21,950 nt of DNA, from the NCBI GenBank assembly GCA_910585715.1, contig CAJUEX010000056.1:1-21950 (forward strand), read 5' to 3'. The translations under genes were made by a program, and so were the position numbers. This DNA is from an uncultured Lachnospiraceae bacterium (GTDB lineage Bacteria; Bacillota; Clostridia; Lachnospirales; Lachnospiraceae). This document shows positions 6,686-13,895 of the stretch, in pieces. The number at the start of each line of letters is the position of its first letter. Within the stretch, counting starts at the first letter, position 1. A model generated the notes under the pieces. It did not search any database, had not been told where the DNA came from, and saw only the letters and a list, made by a program, of their open reading frames with translations.

Positions 6686-7072
6686 CTAGTGTGCTGACCT
6701 ATTTCCTATATCTTCTGGCAATGCACTATTTTTCGTTTCCTGCTCTGGATTTTCTATATTTTCTTTTCCTATTTCGTTTTGCCAATTTGTAGGCTTTGAA
6801 AGCTGCAGGCTCATGGATGTTTTCATCCCGCCTATATTCACAGTCACCACAAGCACTCTTGACCCATCCGGCTTTACAAGAATCTCTGTATCTGTCGTTG
6901 ATTCCTCTTTTTCTCTGGCAGCCTGCTCCTGCTTTAGCTCATCTGATTTTTCCGTTTCCTCTGGTATCTGAAAATATTTGTTATGCCTTGCTTTTTCCTC
7001 TTTCACTTTTGCTGCTTTATATACATTCCCATATTCTGTTATATGTCCTGTGTTAATGCTGTCTATTCTCAT
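6686..7072 (-). CDS. Uncharacterised small hydrophilic protein (128 aa)
   Basis: I do not recognise a named family. The protein starts MRIDSINTGHITEYG, has a Glu/Lys/Gln-rich charged middle (about residues 22-60), a beta-rich segment with ILVKPDGSRVLVVTVNIGG (about 63-92), and an acidic tail. There is no signal peptide and no membrane segment. It has a GAGGAAA ribosome binding site just before the ATG and sits alone between the tetR promoter and a 776-base gene-free stretch. The opening MRID- resembles the start of some clostridial FlgM-like proteins, but the anti-sigma C-terminal helix is not evident, so I do not assign it. Coding is supported by the ribosome binding site, the patterned beta segment and the lack of a better frame. 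Confidence 0.7.
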   Translation of the reverse strand: MRIDSINTGHITEYGNVYKAAKVKEEKARHNKYFQIPEETEKSDELKQEQAAREKEESTTDTEILVKPDGSRVLVVTVNIGGMKTSMSLQLSKPTNWQNEIGKENIENPEQETKNSALPEDIGNRSAH

Positions 7073-7337
7073 TTTTTTCCTCTTTTCTATTTACCTGTAA
7101 CAGGATTGTCCCGCCAAACTCATTAAGCTATACCTGAATATCCATTGCTCTGTCCTTCATTTCATATATCGGAAAACAAATAAAATTTCCTTATATCATA
7201 AAAAGCTTGTATCCATTCAGTCCCTAGCTTTCCATACAGGCACCGGGACAAACACTTTAACAAAATATGATTTTATGAAAGTCCTGCCAAGAAATCATAA
7301 TCCCGTTATAACAACCTTTTACTCCATAGCGGAAGCC

Positions 7338-7462
7338 GACTGAACATGATTTCTTAAGGAGTCCTTATAAAAACGCCAGCGCTTAGCGAGGTTCTTTCGA
7401 GCTTAGCACTGCTGCGTTTTTATCAGAGCGGGAGCGTGACGACGTAGAAATCATGTTCTGTC
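7338..7462 (+). repeat. Structured hairpin element, copy 1
   Basis: Outer arms 7338-7354 and 7446-7462 pair over 17 bases with one mismatch (GAC-T/A-GAACATGATTTCT). Inside is the shared core: a hairpin with ATAAAAACGC(C)AGC / GCTGCGTTTTTAT (~7367-7423), a tip AGCGAGG / TCGAGCT with tandem G-A pairs, then a GNRA hairpin GC-GGGA-GC (about 7429-7436). The core differs from copy 3 (11608-11809, opposite strand) at only about 6 of ~100 bases. It is oriented with the MFS gene downstream. Confidence 0.85.
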
Positions 7463-7848
7463 CAAGCCCTGTTCCGATTCCTGCTGGGAGTTGCTGTCCG
7501 AACTGTTACGATTTGTTACAAAAATTTCAACCCCTGTCTAAAATTCTATGGCTAATTTCTCCTCCTAATGTTATAATCAACCTATGCAAATACTTTGACA
7601 ATTTGCATATACTAATAGCATGAATCCCGTGAACTTATTATATTCTCCGTTTATTTATGCATTTCGCATATAATTATAATGTTATATTGCCTTCACTTCC
7701 CACGGGCTTATATACCATTCAAAACAACCCCGGAAACCCGGTGTGTGCTTCGCCGTTGAAAATCCACCCTGCATATGAACAAATATCCTAAGCAGTTTTA
7801 CTTAAAGTCAATGATACAGCACACCCGTTACCCGAAAGGAGTCCCTAT
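7463..7848 (+). other. Gene-free leader region before the MFS gene
   Basis: No ORF with a credible start is seen in this stretch. Candidate signals are TATAAT at 7572-7577 (weak -35), a 9-bp inverted repeat at 7583-7609, tandem TATAAT boxes near 7670-7680 with weak -35 sequences, and CCCGTG / CACGGG about 75 bases apart. The last 170 bases are GC-richer and might fold, but I match no riboswitch consensus. The gene-free stretch to the left (7073-7337) likewise shows nothing clear beyond the ribosome binding site of the 128-aa protein. Confidence 0.35.
7583..7609. promoter_or_regulatory. Perfect inverted repeat, possible operator
   Basis: TATGCAAAT-N9-ATTTGCATA. It lies 6 bases after a TATAAT on the plus strand, a position suiting a repressor site. 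The cognate regulator is unknown. Confidence 0.4.
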
Positions 7849-9081
7849 ATGGAGACAAAAAAATTTTCAAAAGCAGAAAAAAGCTGGATGTTATATGATG
7901 TTGCCAATTCCGCTTTCATTTTGATACTCACCGCCACAATCCCCATTTATTTCAGGGGGCTGACCGAAAGTGCAGGCATCAGTGCGGAGCATTCCACTTC
8001 CATCTGGGGCACCTCCACCTCCATAGCTCTTTTGGTTTTAGCCATCCTCTCTCCGGTTTTAGGAGCTTTGGCAGATTACAAGTCCATGAAAAAGAAAATC
8101 TTCGGAGGCTTTCTTACAATGGGCATTTTAGGAGCTGTTGCATTTACCTTCGCTCCCGGATGGGGCAGCTTTTTATTCTTTTTTATCCTGTCGAGACTTG
8201 GATATTCCGCCTGCAATATCTTTTACGATGCCATGCTGGTAGACGTTTCCACTGATGAAAGGATGGACAGGATTTCTTCCTATGGCTATGCCTTTGGATA
8301 TGTGGGAAGCTGTATTCCTTTTATTATCGGTATTCTGCTTATCCTGACCACACCTTTTGGGCTGTCCACAATCCAGGCTACCCGGATTTCTTTTCTGATT
8401 ACAATTATCTGGTGGCTGCTTTTATCCGTTCCCTTATTTAAAAATGTAAAGCAGACACATTTCCTGAAGCCAAAGAAAAATGCCATAAAGCACAGCTTCC
8501 GCCGTCTTGGCATCACTTTTGCAAAGCTAAAACGAGATAAAAAGATTTTGTATTTTATTATCGGATACTTTTTCTATATAGACGGGGTTTATACCATCAT
8601 TTCCATGGCAACCACCTACGGAAGCGAAGTAGGCATAGACAGCACCCAGATGATTCTTGCGTTACTGCTGACTCAGTTCGTGGCATTTCCATTTGCCATT
8701 CTAAGCAGCTCCATAGCGGAAAAATTCAGCTCCATGAAGGTAATCAAGGTGTTTATCCTTCTTTACTGCTGTATCTGCGGCTTTGGATATGGGCTGGATA
8801 CCGCATTGGAGTTCTGGATTCTTGCAGTAGCGGTGGGCATTTGTCAGGGCGGCATTCAGGCACTTTCCCGTTCCCAGTTCGGCAAGATGGTTCCCAAAAA
8901 GGAAGCAAGCGAATATTTTGGATTTTTTGACATATTTGGAAAATTTGCCGATTTTTTCGGCCCCCTGATTATTTCACTTTGCGCCCTTGTATTAGGCAGC
9001 TCCAAATATGGTGTGCTTTCTTTGATTATACTGTTTATACTTGGCTTTTTCTTTCTGTGCAAATCGGAGAAATGTAAGTAA
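7849..9081 (+). CDS. MFS transporter, UMF1/Atg22-like family (410 aa)
   Basis: A polytopic membrane protein with about 12 hydrophobic segments. The start SWMLYDVANSAF matches the UMF1 signature (W-LYDWANSAF), and the late motif IQALSRSQFGKMVPKKEASE followed by YFGFFDIFGKFADFFGPL matches the second signature of this family. In fungi related proteins (Atg22) export amino acids from vacuoles; bacterial substrates are mostly unknown. AAGGAG lies 8 bases before the ATG. A structured element (7338-7462) and an inverted repeat lie in its long upstream region. pncB follows 209 bases later but has its own promoter, so a shared role in nicotinate metabolism is not established. Length is normal for the family and no frame damage is seen. 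Confidence 0.88.
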   Translation: METKKFSKAEKSWMLYDVANSAFILILTATIPIYFRGLTESAGISAEHSTSIWGTSTSIALLVLAILSPVLGALADYKSMKKKIFGGFLTMGILGAVAFTFAPGWGSFLFFFILSRLGYSACNIFYDAMLVDVSTDERMDRISSYGYAFGYVGSCIPFIIGILLILTTPFGLSTIQATRISFLITIIWWLLLSVPLFKNVKQTHFLKPKKNAIKHSFRRLGITFAKLKRDKKILYFIIGYFFYIDGVYTIISMATTYGSEVGIDSTQMILALLLTQFVAFPFAILSSSIAEKFSSMKVIKVFILLYCCICGFGYGLDTALEFWILAVAVGICQGGIQALSRSQFGKMVPKKEASEYFGFFDIFGKFADFFGPLIISLCALVLGSSKYGVLSLIILFILGFFFLCKSEKCK

Positions 9082-9175
9082 TATTTCGGACTGCAGGTTC
9101 CTTTCTAAATTCACCTGCTCGAAAATAAGCCGGCTTAAGCTGTCAGCATACGCAAGCATTGTCTTGTCATTTGTC

Positions 9176-9204
9176 TTGACAGCGATGATGGCTGGTACTA
9201 TATT
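9176..9204 (+). promoter_or_regulatory. pncB promoter with an embedded palindrome
   Basis: TTGACA at 9176-9181, a 17-base spacer and TATATT at 9199-9204. The -35 is part of a perfect palindrome TGTC-TT-GACA (9172-9181), preceded by a related half TGTCTTGTCA (about 9161-9170). A repressor overlapping the -35, perhaps an NAD-responsive one, is plausible. Confidence 0.75.
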
Positions 9205-9290
9205 AACATTAGATAAAAAACAAATAGGGAATTGCAGCGCAGAATATTTTTGCAATTGCCTAAAAAACCCAAATAGACGGAGGAAAAACA

Positions 9291-10745
9291 ATGGACAGAC
9301 AAAACTTAACCCTTATGACAGACTTATATGAATTGACAATGATGCAGGGTTATTTTAAAAACAACGACCACAACGAAACCGTAATTTTTGATGCCTTTTT
9401 CCGGAATAATCCCATGGATGGCGGCTATGCCATTTCCGCCGGATTAGAGCAGGTAATCGATTACATCAAAAATCTTCGTTTTGAAAAAGAAGATATTGAA
9501 TATTTGGGAAGCCTTGGCATTTTTGAAAAAGACTTCTTGGAATATTTAAATAATTTCCACTTTACCGGAGATGTATATGCCATTCCAGAGGGAAGCATTA
9601 TGTTCCCAAGAGAGCCTATGATTAAGGTCATTGCACCAATTATGCAGGCCCAGCTTGTGGAAACTGCTATTTTAAATATTATCAATCATCAAAGCCTGAT
9701 TGCTACAAAGGCTTCCCGTGTATGTTTTGCTGCAAGAGGCGACGGAATCATGGAATTCGGACTTCGCCGTGCACAGGGACCGGATGCAGGCACCTATGGG
9801 GCAAGAGCTGCCATGATTGGCGGCTGTATCGGCACCTCCAACGTGCTTGCCGGACAGCTTTTTGACGTACCTGTAAAGGGTACTCATGCACACAGCTGGA
9901 TTATGAGCTTTCCTGATGAATATACGGCATTTAAGACCTATGCGGATTTATATCCCAATGCCTGTCTTTTGCTGGTAGACACTTATGATACATTAAAATC
10001 CGGCATTCCCAATGCCATCCGTGTATTTACGGAAATGAGAGAGGCAGGAATCCCTCTTGCCAATTACGGAATCCGTTTAGACAGCGGCGACCTGGCTTAC
10101 TTATCAAAAAAAGCCCGAAAAATGCTGGATGCCGCCGGATTCCCGGACGCCATCATTTCCGCTTCCAACGATTTGGACGAGTACCTAATCGACAGCTTAA
10201 AAGTACAGGGCGCACAGATAACCTCCTGGGGCGTGGGCACCCATCTTATCACCTCCAAGGACTGCCCTTCCTTCGGCGGAGTATATAAGCTGGCAGCCGT
10301 TATGAAACCGGACGGCACCTTCCTTCCCAAAATCAAACTGTCTGAAAATACAGAAAAGGTCACCAACCCCGGCAACAAGACCATTTACCGGGTTTACGAA
10401 AAGGAATCCGGCAAAGTAAAAGCAGATTTAATCTGCCTGGTAGAAGAAACCTTCGACGAAAACCAGCCCCTTCTTTTATTTGACCCGTTAGAGCCATGGA
10501 AGAAAACCAAGTTAGCCGCAGGCACCTACACCCTTCGCGAAATGATGGTACCTGTTTTCAAAAATGGAGAATGCGTCTATGAATCTCCCAAGGTAATGGA
10601 CATCCGCCAATACTGCCAGCAGGAACTGGAAACCCTGTGGCCCGAAACAAGACGTCTCATAAACCCCCACAAGGTATACGTAGACTTATCCAAAAAACTA
10701 TACGACACAAAAATAGAATTATTAGACCGCATGAGCGAAGTCTAA
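9291..10745 (+). CDS. pncB: Nicotinate phosphoribosyltransferase (484 aa)
   Basis: Converts nicotinate and PRPP to nicotinate mononucleotide, the entry step of the Preiss-Handler NAD salvage route, in the cytoplasm. Seen: the family start LMTDLYELTMMQGYF, EFGLRRAQGPDAGTYGARA near residues 155-175, GTHAHSW near 197-203, and RLDSGDLA near 262, which is part of the phosphoribosyl-binding site. The length is typical of the Firmicutes form. GGAGG lies 7 bases before ATG 9291. It has its own sigma-A promoter (9176-9204) and a ~85-base leader containing an AATTGCA / TGCAATT hairpin. It is followed 34 bases after its stop by a long hairpin element (10780-10873) rather than a standard terminator. Confidence 0.96.
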   Translation: MDRQNLTLMTDLYELTMMQGYFKNNDHNETVIFDAFFRNNPMDGGYAISAGLEQVIDYIKNLRFEKEDIEYLGSLGIFEKDFLEYLNNFHFTGDVYAIPEGSIMFPREPMIKVIAPIMQAQLVETAILNIINHQSLIATKASRVCFAARGDGIMEFGLRRAQGPDAGTYGARAAMIGGCIGTSNVLAGQLFDVPVKGTHAHSWIMSFPDEYTAFKTYADLYPNACLLLVDTYDTLKSGIPNAIRVFTEMREAGIPLANYGIRLDSGDLAYLSKKARKMLDAAGFPDAIISASNDLDEYLIDSLKVQGAQITSWGVGTHLITSKDCPSFGGVYKLAAVMKPDGTFLPKIKLSENTEKVTNPGNKTIYRVYEKESGKVKADLICLVEETFDENQPLLLFDPLEPWKKTKLAAGTYTLREMMVPVFKNGECVYESPKVMDIRQYCQQELETLWPETRRLINPHKVYVDLSKKLYDTKIELLDRMSEV

Positions 10746-10779
10746 AAACCATTTCAAAAATATCGCCTTTCCAAAACCA

Positions 10780-10873
10780 GTGAGAGCCGGCATAGCAATC
10801 ATATAAAATCGTCTTTGCAGAGCGAAAGCGTGCCCATAAGACGATTTTATATGATTGCTATGTCGGCTCTCAC
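10780..10873 (+). repeat. Structured hairpin element, copy 2 (minimal form)
   Basis: Arms 10780-10815 and 10838-10873 pair over 36 bases with a single mismatch. The 22-base loop holds only the conserved piece GCAGAGCGAAAGCGTGCCC, whose tip GC-GAAA-GC is a GNRA hairpin equivalent to GC-GGGA-GC in the other copies. The long second hairpin of the core is absent. It lies in pncB orientation, between pncB and the convergent spoVT. There is no T-tract after it. Confidence 0.85.
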
Positions 10874-10892
10874 GTCCTCTTAAACACCTCTT

Positions 10893-11438
10893 TTACTGTT
10901 CCATCTGTCTCCCCAGAAAAGCAGCCGCAGAAAGCACCAGCTTTTTCTCCACATCTCCCATTTTATTTTTTCCTTCATTATCTAAAAGCACAACCGCTCC
11001 GATTACATCCCCTTCGCATATAATCGGACTGATAACCTGCTGGGAAGGCTCTTCTCCCTGCTCCTTGGCAATTTCGATAAAGCCCTTTTCCCCTTTGGAA
11101 GAAACGCTCGTTTCCCGATTTGTTAACTTTTCTTCCAAATCCTTGCTGATGGATTTGCCAAGCAGACCCTTGCTGCCGCCTGCCACCGCAATAAACTGGT
11201 CTCTGTCCGCAATTAAAGCCGTCTTGCCGGAAACCTGGGAAAGACTTTCCGCATATTGTTTGGCAAAAGTCGTCATTTCTCCAATGGGAGAATACTTTTT
11301 CAGAATAATTTCCCCTTCTCTGTCTGTAAATATTTCTAACGGGTCGCTCTCACGAATCCGCAGGGTCCTTCTGATTTCTTTTGGTATTACAATACGTCCC
11401 AAATCGTCTATTCTTCTTACAATTCCTGTAGCTTTCAT
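10893..11438 (-). CDS. spoVT: Stage V sporulation protein T, AbrB-type regulator (181 aa)
   Basis: A transcription factor of the developing spore that tunes sigma-G-dependent genes in B. subtilis. Residues 1-50 are a swapped-hairpin AbrB DNA-binding domain (MKATGIVRRIDDLGRIVIPKEIRRTL...). Residues ~55-178 form a GAF-like domain (SGKTALIADRDQFIAVAGGSK; GDVIGAVVLLD). The length nearly equals that of the B. subtilis protein (178). GGAGGA lies just before the ATG. The upstream sequence carries a sigma-G-like promoter (11492-11520). It lies downstream of mfd as in Bacillus, but with two extra genes between. Confidence 0.95.
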   Translation of the reverse strand: MKATGIVRRIDDLGRIVIPKEIRRTLRIRESDPLEIFTDREGEIILKKYSPIGEMTTFAKQYAESLSQVSGKTALIADRDQFIAVAGGSKGLLGKSISKDLEEKLTNRETSVSSKGEKGFIEIAKEQGEEPSQQVISPIICEGDVIGAVVLLDNEGKNKMGDVEKKLVLSAAAFLGRQMEQ

Positions 11439-11491
11439 AAATCAATTTCCTCCATTTGCAAATCTTAGGTTTTCTATATTTACCGTGATAC

Positions 11492-11520
11492 TAGTATCTG
11501 TAAATGGTGGCATTTTATAC
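11492..11520 (-). promoter_or_regulatory. Possible sigma-G (forespore) promoter of spoVT
   Basis: Minus strand GTATA (11520-11516), a 17-base spacer and GATACTA (11498-11492), one base off the sigma-G -10 CATACTA. The predicted start is about 50 bases before the ATG. spoVT is sigma-G-controlled in B. subtilis. Confidence 0.5.
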
Positions 11521-11607
11521 CTTGGAAATTTTCAATCTTTTGGAGAAAAACAGCTCCAATTATTACCATGTTTTTTTCATATTTTTCCTGAAATACATAA
11601 CAGTCCG

Positions 11608-11809
11608 GCCCTCAGTATTCCCCCGCAGGAATCAAAACCGGCTGCAGGCAGAAAATGTTTCTACGCCGTCACGCTCCCGCTCTGATAAAAACGCAGCAGT
11701 GCTAAGCTCGAAAATACCTCGCTAAGCGCTGGCGTTTTTATAAGGACGGCTTAAGAAATCATTTTCTGCCTGCAGCCGGTTTTGATTCCTGCGGGGGAAT
11801 ACTGAGGGC
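11608..11809 (-). repeat. Structured hairpin element, copy 3 (perfect 50-bp arms)
   Basis: Arms 11608-11657 and 11760-11809 are perfectly complementary over 50 bases. The enclosed core (read on the minus strand) is almost the same as copy 1: TGATTTCTTAAG, ATAAAAACGCCAGC / GCTGCTGCGTTTTTAT-type hairpin, then AGAGCGGGAGCGTG with the GGGA tetraloop. At the base of the core, GCCGTC / GACGGC is fully paired, where copy 1 has GGAGTC / GACGAC with two non-canonical pairs. It begins 7 bases after the HD-GYP stop, in the same orientation. It has no T-tract. Confidence 0.88.
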
Positions 11810-11816
11810 TGAACCA

Positions 11817-12905
11817 TTACTGAAGCCCTACGGTTCCATCTTTATATTTATCTGCAAGAGCCTCAAATTTCTCTCTTGCATTTTGAAAGCATTCCAAAAG
11901 CTTTGGAGAAAAATTGCCGCACTCCCCTGTCATAATCATATGAAATGCCTGTTCCTTGGAATATGCGCTTTTATATACTCTTTCATTTACCAGAGCGTCA
12001 TAAGCATCCGCTATGGAAACAAGCTGGGCGGAAATGGGAATGTCCTCTCCAGCCAGCCCGTCCGGATATCCCCTGCCATCATACCGTTCATGATGAAATC
12101 TGCATATTTCATAGCTTAGTCCGTGATATTCCTCGTCCCATACGCCTTTTATCTGGTTTAAAATTTCACATCCTCTGGTAGTATGGGACTTCATATATTC
12201 ATATTCATCCTCTGTAAGCTTCGCCGGCTTTAAAAGAATGCCGTCGGGTATGGCTATTTTCCCGATATCATGAAGGGCGCTGGCATTGGCAATCATATCC
12301 GCCTTTTCCAGTGTCATTCCATATTCCGGATAGTCCTCCATCAGCTGTTTTGCCAATATTCTTGTAAAGCCCTTTATCCGCTTGATATGTTCGCCGCTTT
12401 CCATGTTCCTGCCTTCAATCACGCTTCCCAAAATATCGATAATATTTTCATTGCTCTTTTGAAGCCGTTCCGCCTGCTGCCGCAAGAGACATGTCTGCTT
12501 TTCCACCTTTTCTTCCAGCTTGTTTCTGAGCACATGCAAGTCCACTATATTTTTTAATCGAAGCTTTACCAGCGCATTGTCAAAGGGCTTCCTGATATAA
12601 TCAGACACCCCGTAATCAAAGCACCTTTTTTCCACCTGGGTAGAACACTCACAGCTAATTACAAGAACCGGAATCTTATCTATCCATGCCTGCTCCCGCA
12701 TAATTTCCAGCACTTCAAAGCCGTCCATTCCCGGCAACAGCAAGTCCAAAAGAAGAACAAGGATTTCCTCCTGATGCTTCTTCATCAGCTCCACTGCCTG
12801 TTCTCCGTCCTCTGCTGTAATAACAGTATATTCATCCTGTAATATTTCCGTCAGCACTACACGGTTTATTTCCATGTCATCTACAACAAGTACTTTATCG
12901 CGCAT
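11817..12905 (-). CDS. Response regulator with HD-GYP domain, probable c-di-GMP phosphodiesterase (362 aa)
   Basis: An N-terminal receiver domain (residues 1-~120) has acidic pocket D9/D10, phospho-acceptor Asp54 and Lys106. A coiled linker follows (~125-155), then an HD-GYP domain with His212-Asp213 in LHDIGKIAIP and HHERYDGRGYP at 271-281, the signature of enzymes that hydrolyse cyclic di-GMP. All key residues are present, so it is probably active and controlled by phosphorylation. No histidine kinase is adjacent. ATG 12905 is chosen because GGAAGGAG lies directly before it; a longer frame from 12944 has no better site. It is inserted between the mfd block and spoVT relative to Bacillus. 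A TATAAT (minus, 12967-12962) in the 107-base upstream gap may be its promoter. A structured element follows the stop. Confidence 0.93.
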   Translation of the reverse strand: MRDKVLVVDDMEINRVVLTEILQDEYTVITAEDGEQAVELMKKHQEEILVLLLDLLLPGMDGFEVLEIMREQAWIDKIPVLVISCECSTQVEKRCFDYGVSDYIRKPFDNALVKLRLKNIVDLHVLRNKLEEKVEKQTCLLRQQAERLQKSNENIIDILGSVIEGRNMESGEHIKRIKGFTRILAKQLMEDYPEYGMTLEKADMIANASALHDIGKIAIPDGILLKPAKLTEDEYEYMKSHTTRGCEILNQIKGVWDEEYHGLSYEICRFHHERYDGRGYPDGLAGEDIPISAQLVSIADAYDALVNERVYKSAYSKEQAFHMIMTGECGNFSPKLLECFQNAREKFEALADKYKDGTVGLQ

Positions 12906-13012
12906 ATGTCTCCTTCCTGAAATACCTTCCCTGATTAATTGCACACCACTCTGCAGCCTGAATTATATTGTGCCATATAGACAATATCACAAGCAAGGTG
13001 TTGCGCAATCAA

Positions 13013-13891
13013 CTACTCCTTTTCCTTAAGTCGCTCTCTCAGTTCTTCAAATATTTCACTATATTTTTTTGAATCCACAGATGGGTTTCGTCCAAATAAT
13101 ATGTTCAGCTTCCTCACGCTCATATGGCTTTTTATCCTGTCCTTATAAATAAGCTGCTTCTCTTTTAACTGGGTCAGCTCCTCCTTCAACTGTTCAATCT
13201 GCTCCTTGCGTTCTTCTCTTTTCAGTTCCTTTTGCTCTCTTCGTTCCTCAATCGCCTGTCCAAGCCGTTCCAAACGCTGTTTTCCTTCATCATTCAGCAC
13301 TGCCTCAATTACTTCAAGCCTTTTTTGCATCAGGCGCAGTTCATCCTTAAGCCCCTGAAGCTTTCCAAGTATTTCCCGAAACTCAAAGGCTGCTTTAAAG
13401 CTTACCGCACAGTCTGCAGCCATAATTACGGAGACAACCAACACTATTAAATTCAGTGTATTAGATTTCAAACCAAAAATCAATCCCTCAACCGGCTTAT
13501 GAAAACCAAATACCATTGCCAGACTTAAAAATCCCCAGGCTATGGTAGAGCTTAAGCAGATATGCCCCTGAAAATTGAATTTCTGATTGCTGTAATCCCA
13601 GTAGCGTACTTTAAAAACGGCTTCCATTACTACACCTGTCACATATTCCAGCGCCGTTGCCGCCAATGCTCCCACCACATAGACCCATACAGGATTTTCC
13701 CGGAACGGCAGTGCGGCAAACAACACGGAAATGGCTCCAAATCCATACAGCGGCAAAAACGGTCCGTTTAAAAATCCCCGATTCACCAGCCTTCCGTTTT
13801 TCAATGACACATAAGTGGATTCAAAGCACCATCCAAAAAAACAATAGGTGTAGAAAAACATAAGCCATTGCATCAAATTGTACGTGTACAT
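13013..13891 (-). CDS. CmpB-like membrane protein (putative ABC-transporter-permease family) with coiled-coil tail (292 aa)
   Basis: The N-terminal ~165 residues hold about five membrane segments with family motifs FFGWCFESTYVSLKNGRLVNRG and GPFLPLYGFGA, typical of the Firmicutes ABC_trans_CmpB family (function unproven despite the name). Residues ~170-260 are strongly charged and heptad-like (QLKEELTQLKEKQ), a predicted cytoplasmic coiled coil. The start lies 4 bases after the mfd stop and its ribosome binding site (AGGTGA) is in the last mfd codons, so translation is probably coupled to mfd. No ATPase partner is nearby. Assignment rests on motifs; its role is unknown. Confidence 0.85.
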   Translation of the reverse strand: MYTYNLMQWLMFFYTYCFFGWCFESTYVSLKNGRLVNRGFLNGPFLPLYGFGAISVLFAALPFRENPVWVYVVGALAATALEYVTGVVMEAVFKVRYWDYSNQKFNFQGHICLSSTIAWGFLSLAMVFGFHKPVEGLIFGLKSNTLNLIVLVVSVIMAADCAVSFKAAFEFREILGKLQGLKDELRLMQKRLEVIEAVLNDEGKQRLERLGQAIEERREQKELKREERKEQIEQLKEELTQLKEKQLIYKDRIKSHMSVRKLNILFGRNPSVDSKKYSEIFEELRERLKEKE

Positions 13892-13895
13892 CCTG

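Noticed and set aside
7150..7180. SigD-type flagellar promoter (TTCCGATAT) before the 128-aa protein
   Set aside because: The -35 part is TAAG at an imperfect spacing and no flagellar gene is nearby; too weak to annotate.
7630..7845. Riboswitch in the MFS leader
   Set aside because: The GC-rich stretch can form small stems, but no known aptamer consensus (SAM, FMN, TPP, cobalamin, ZTP, THF) could be matched by eye.
10780..10873. Hairpin elements as ordinary rho-independent terminators
   Set aside because: The stems are far too long, the loops contain conserved internal hairpins, and no T-tract follows on the transcribed strand. Termination could still occur but is not shown by the usual signature.
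10855..11685. 276-codon plus-strand frame opposite spoVT
   Set aside because: It is antisense to the whole of spoVT, crosses into the hairpin element and has no ribosome binding site or recognisable domain.
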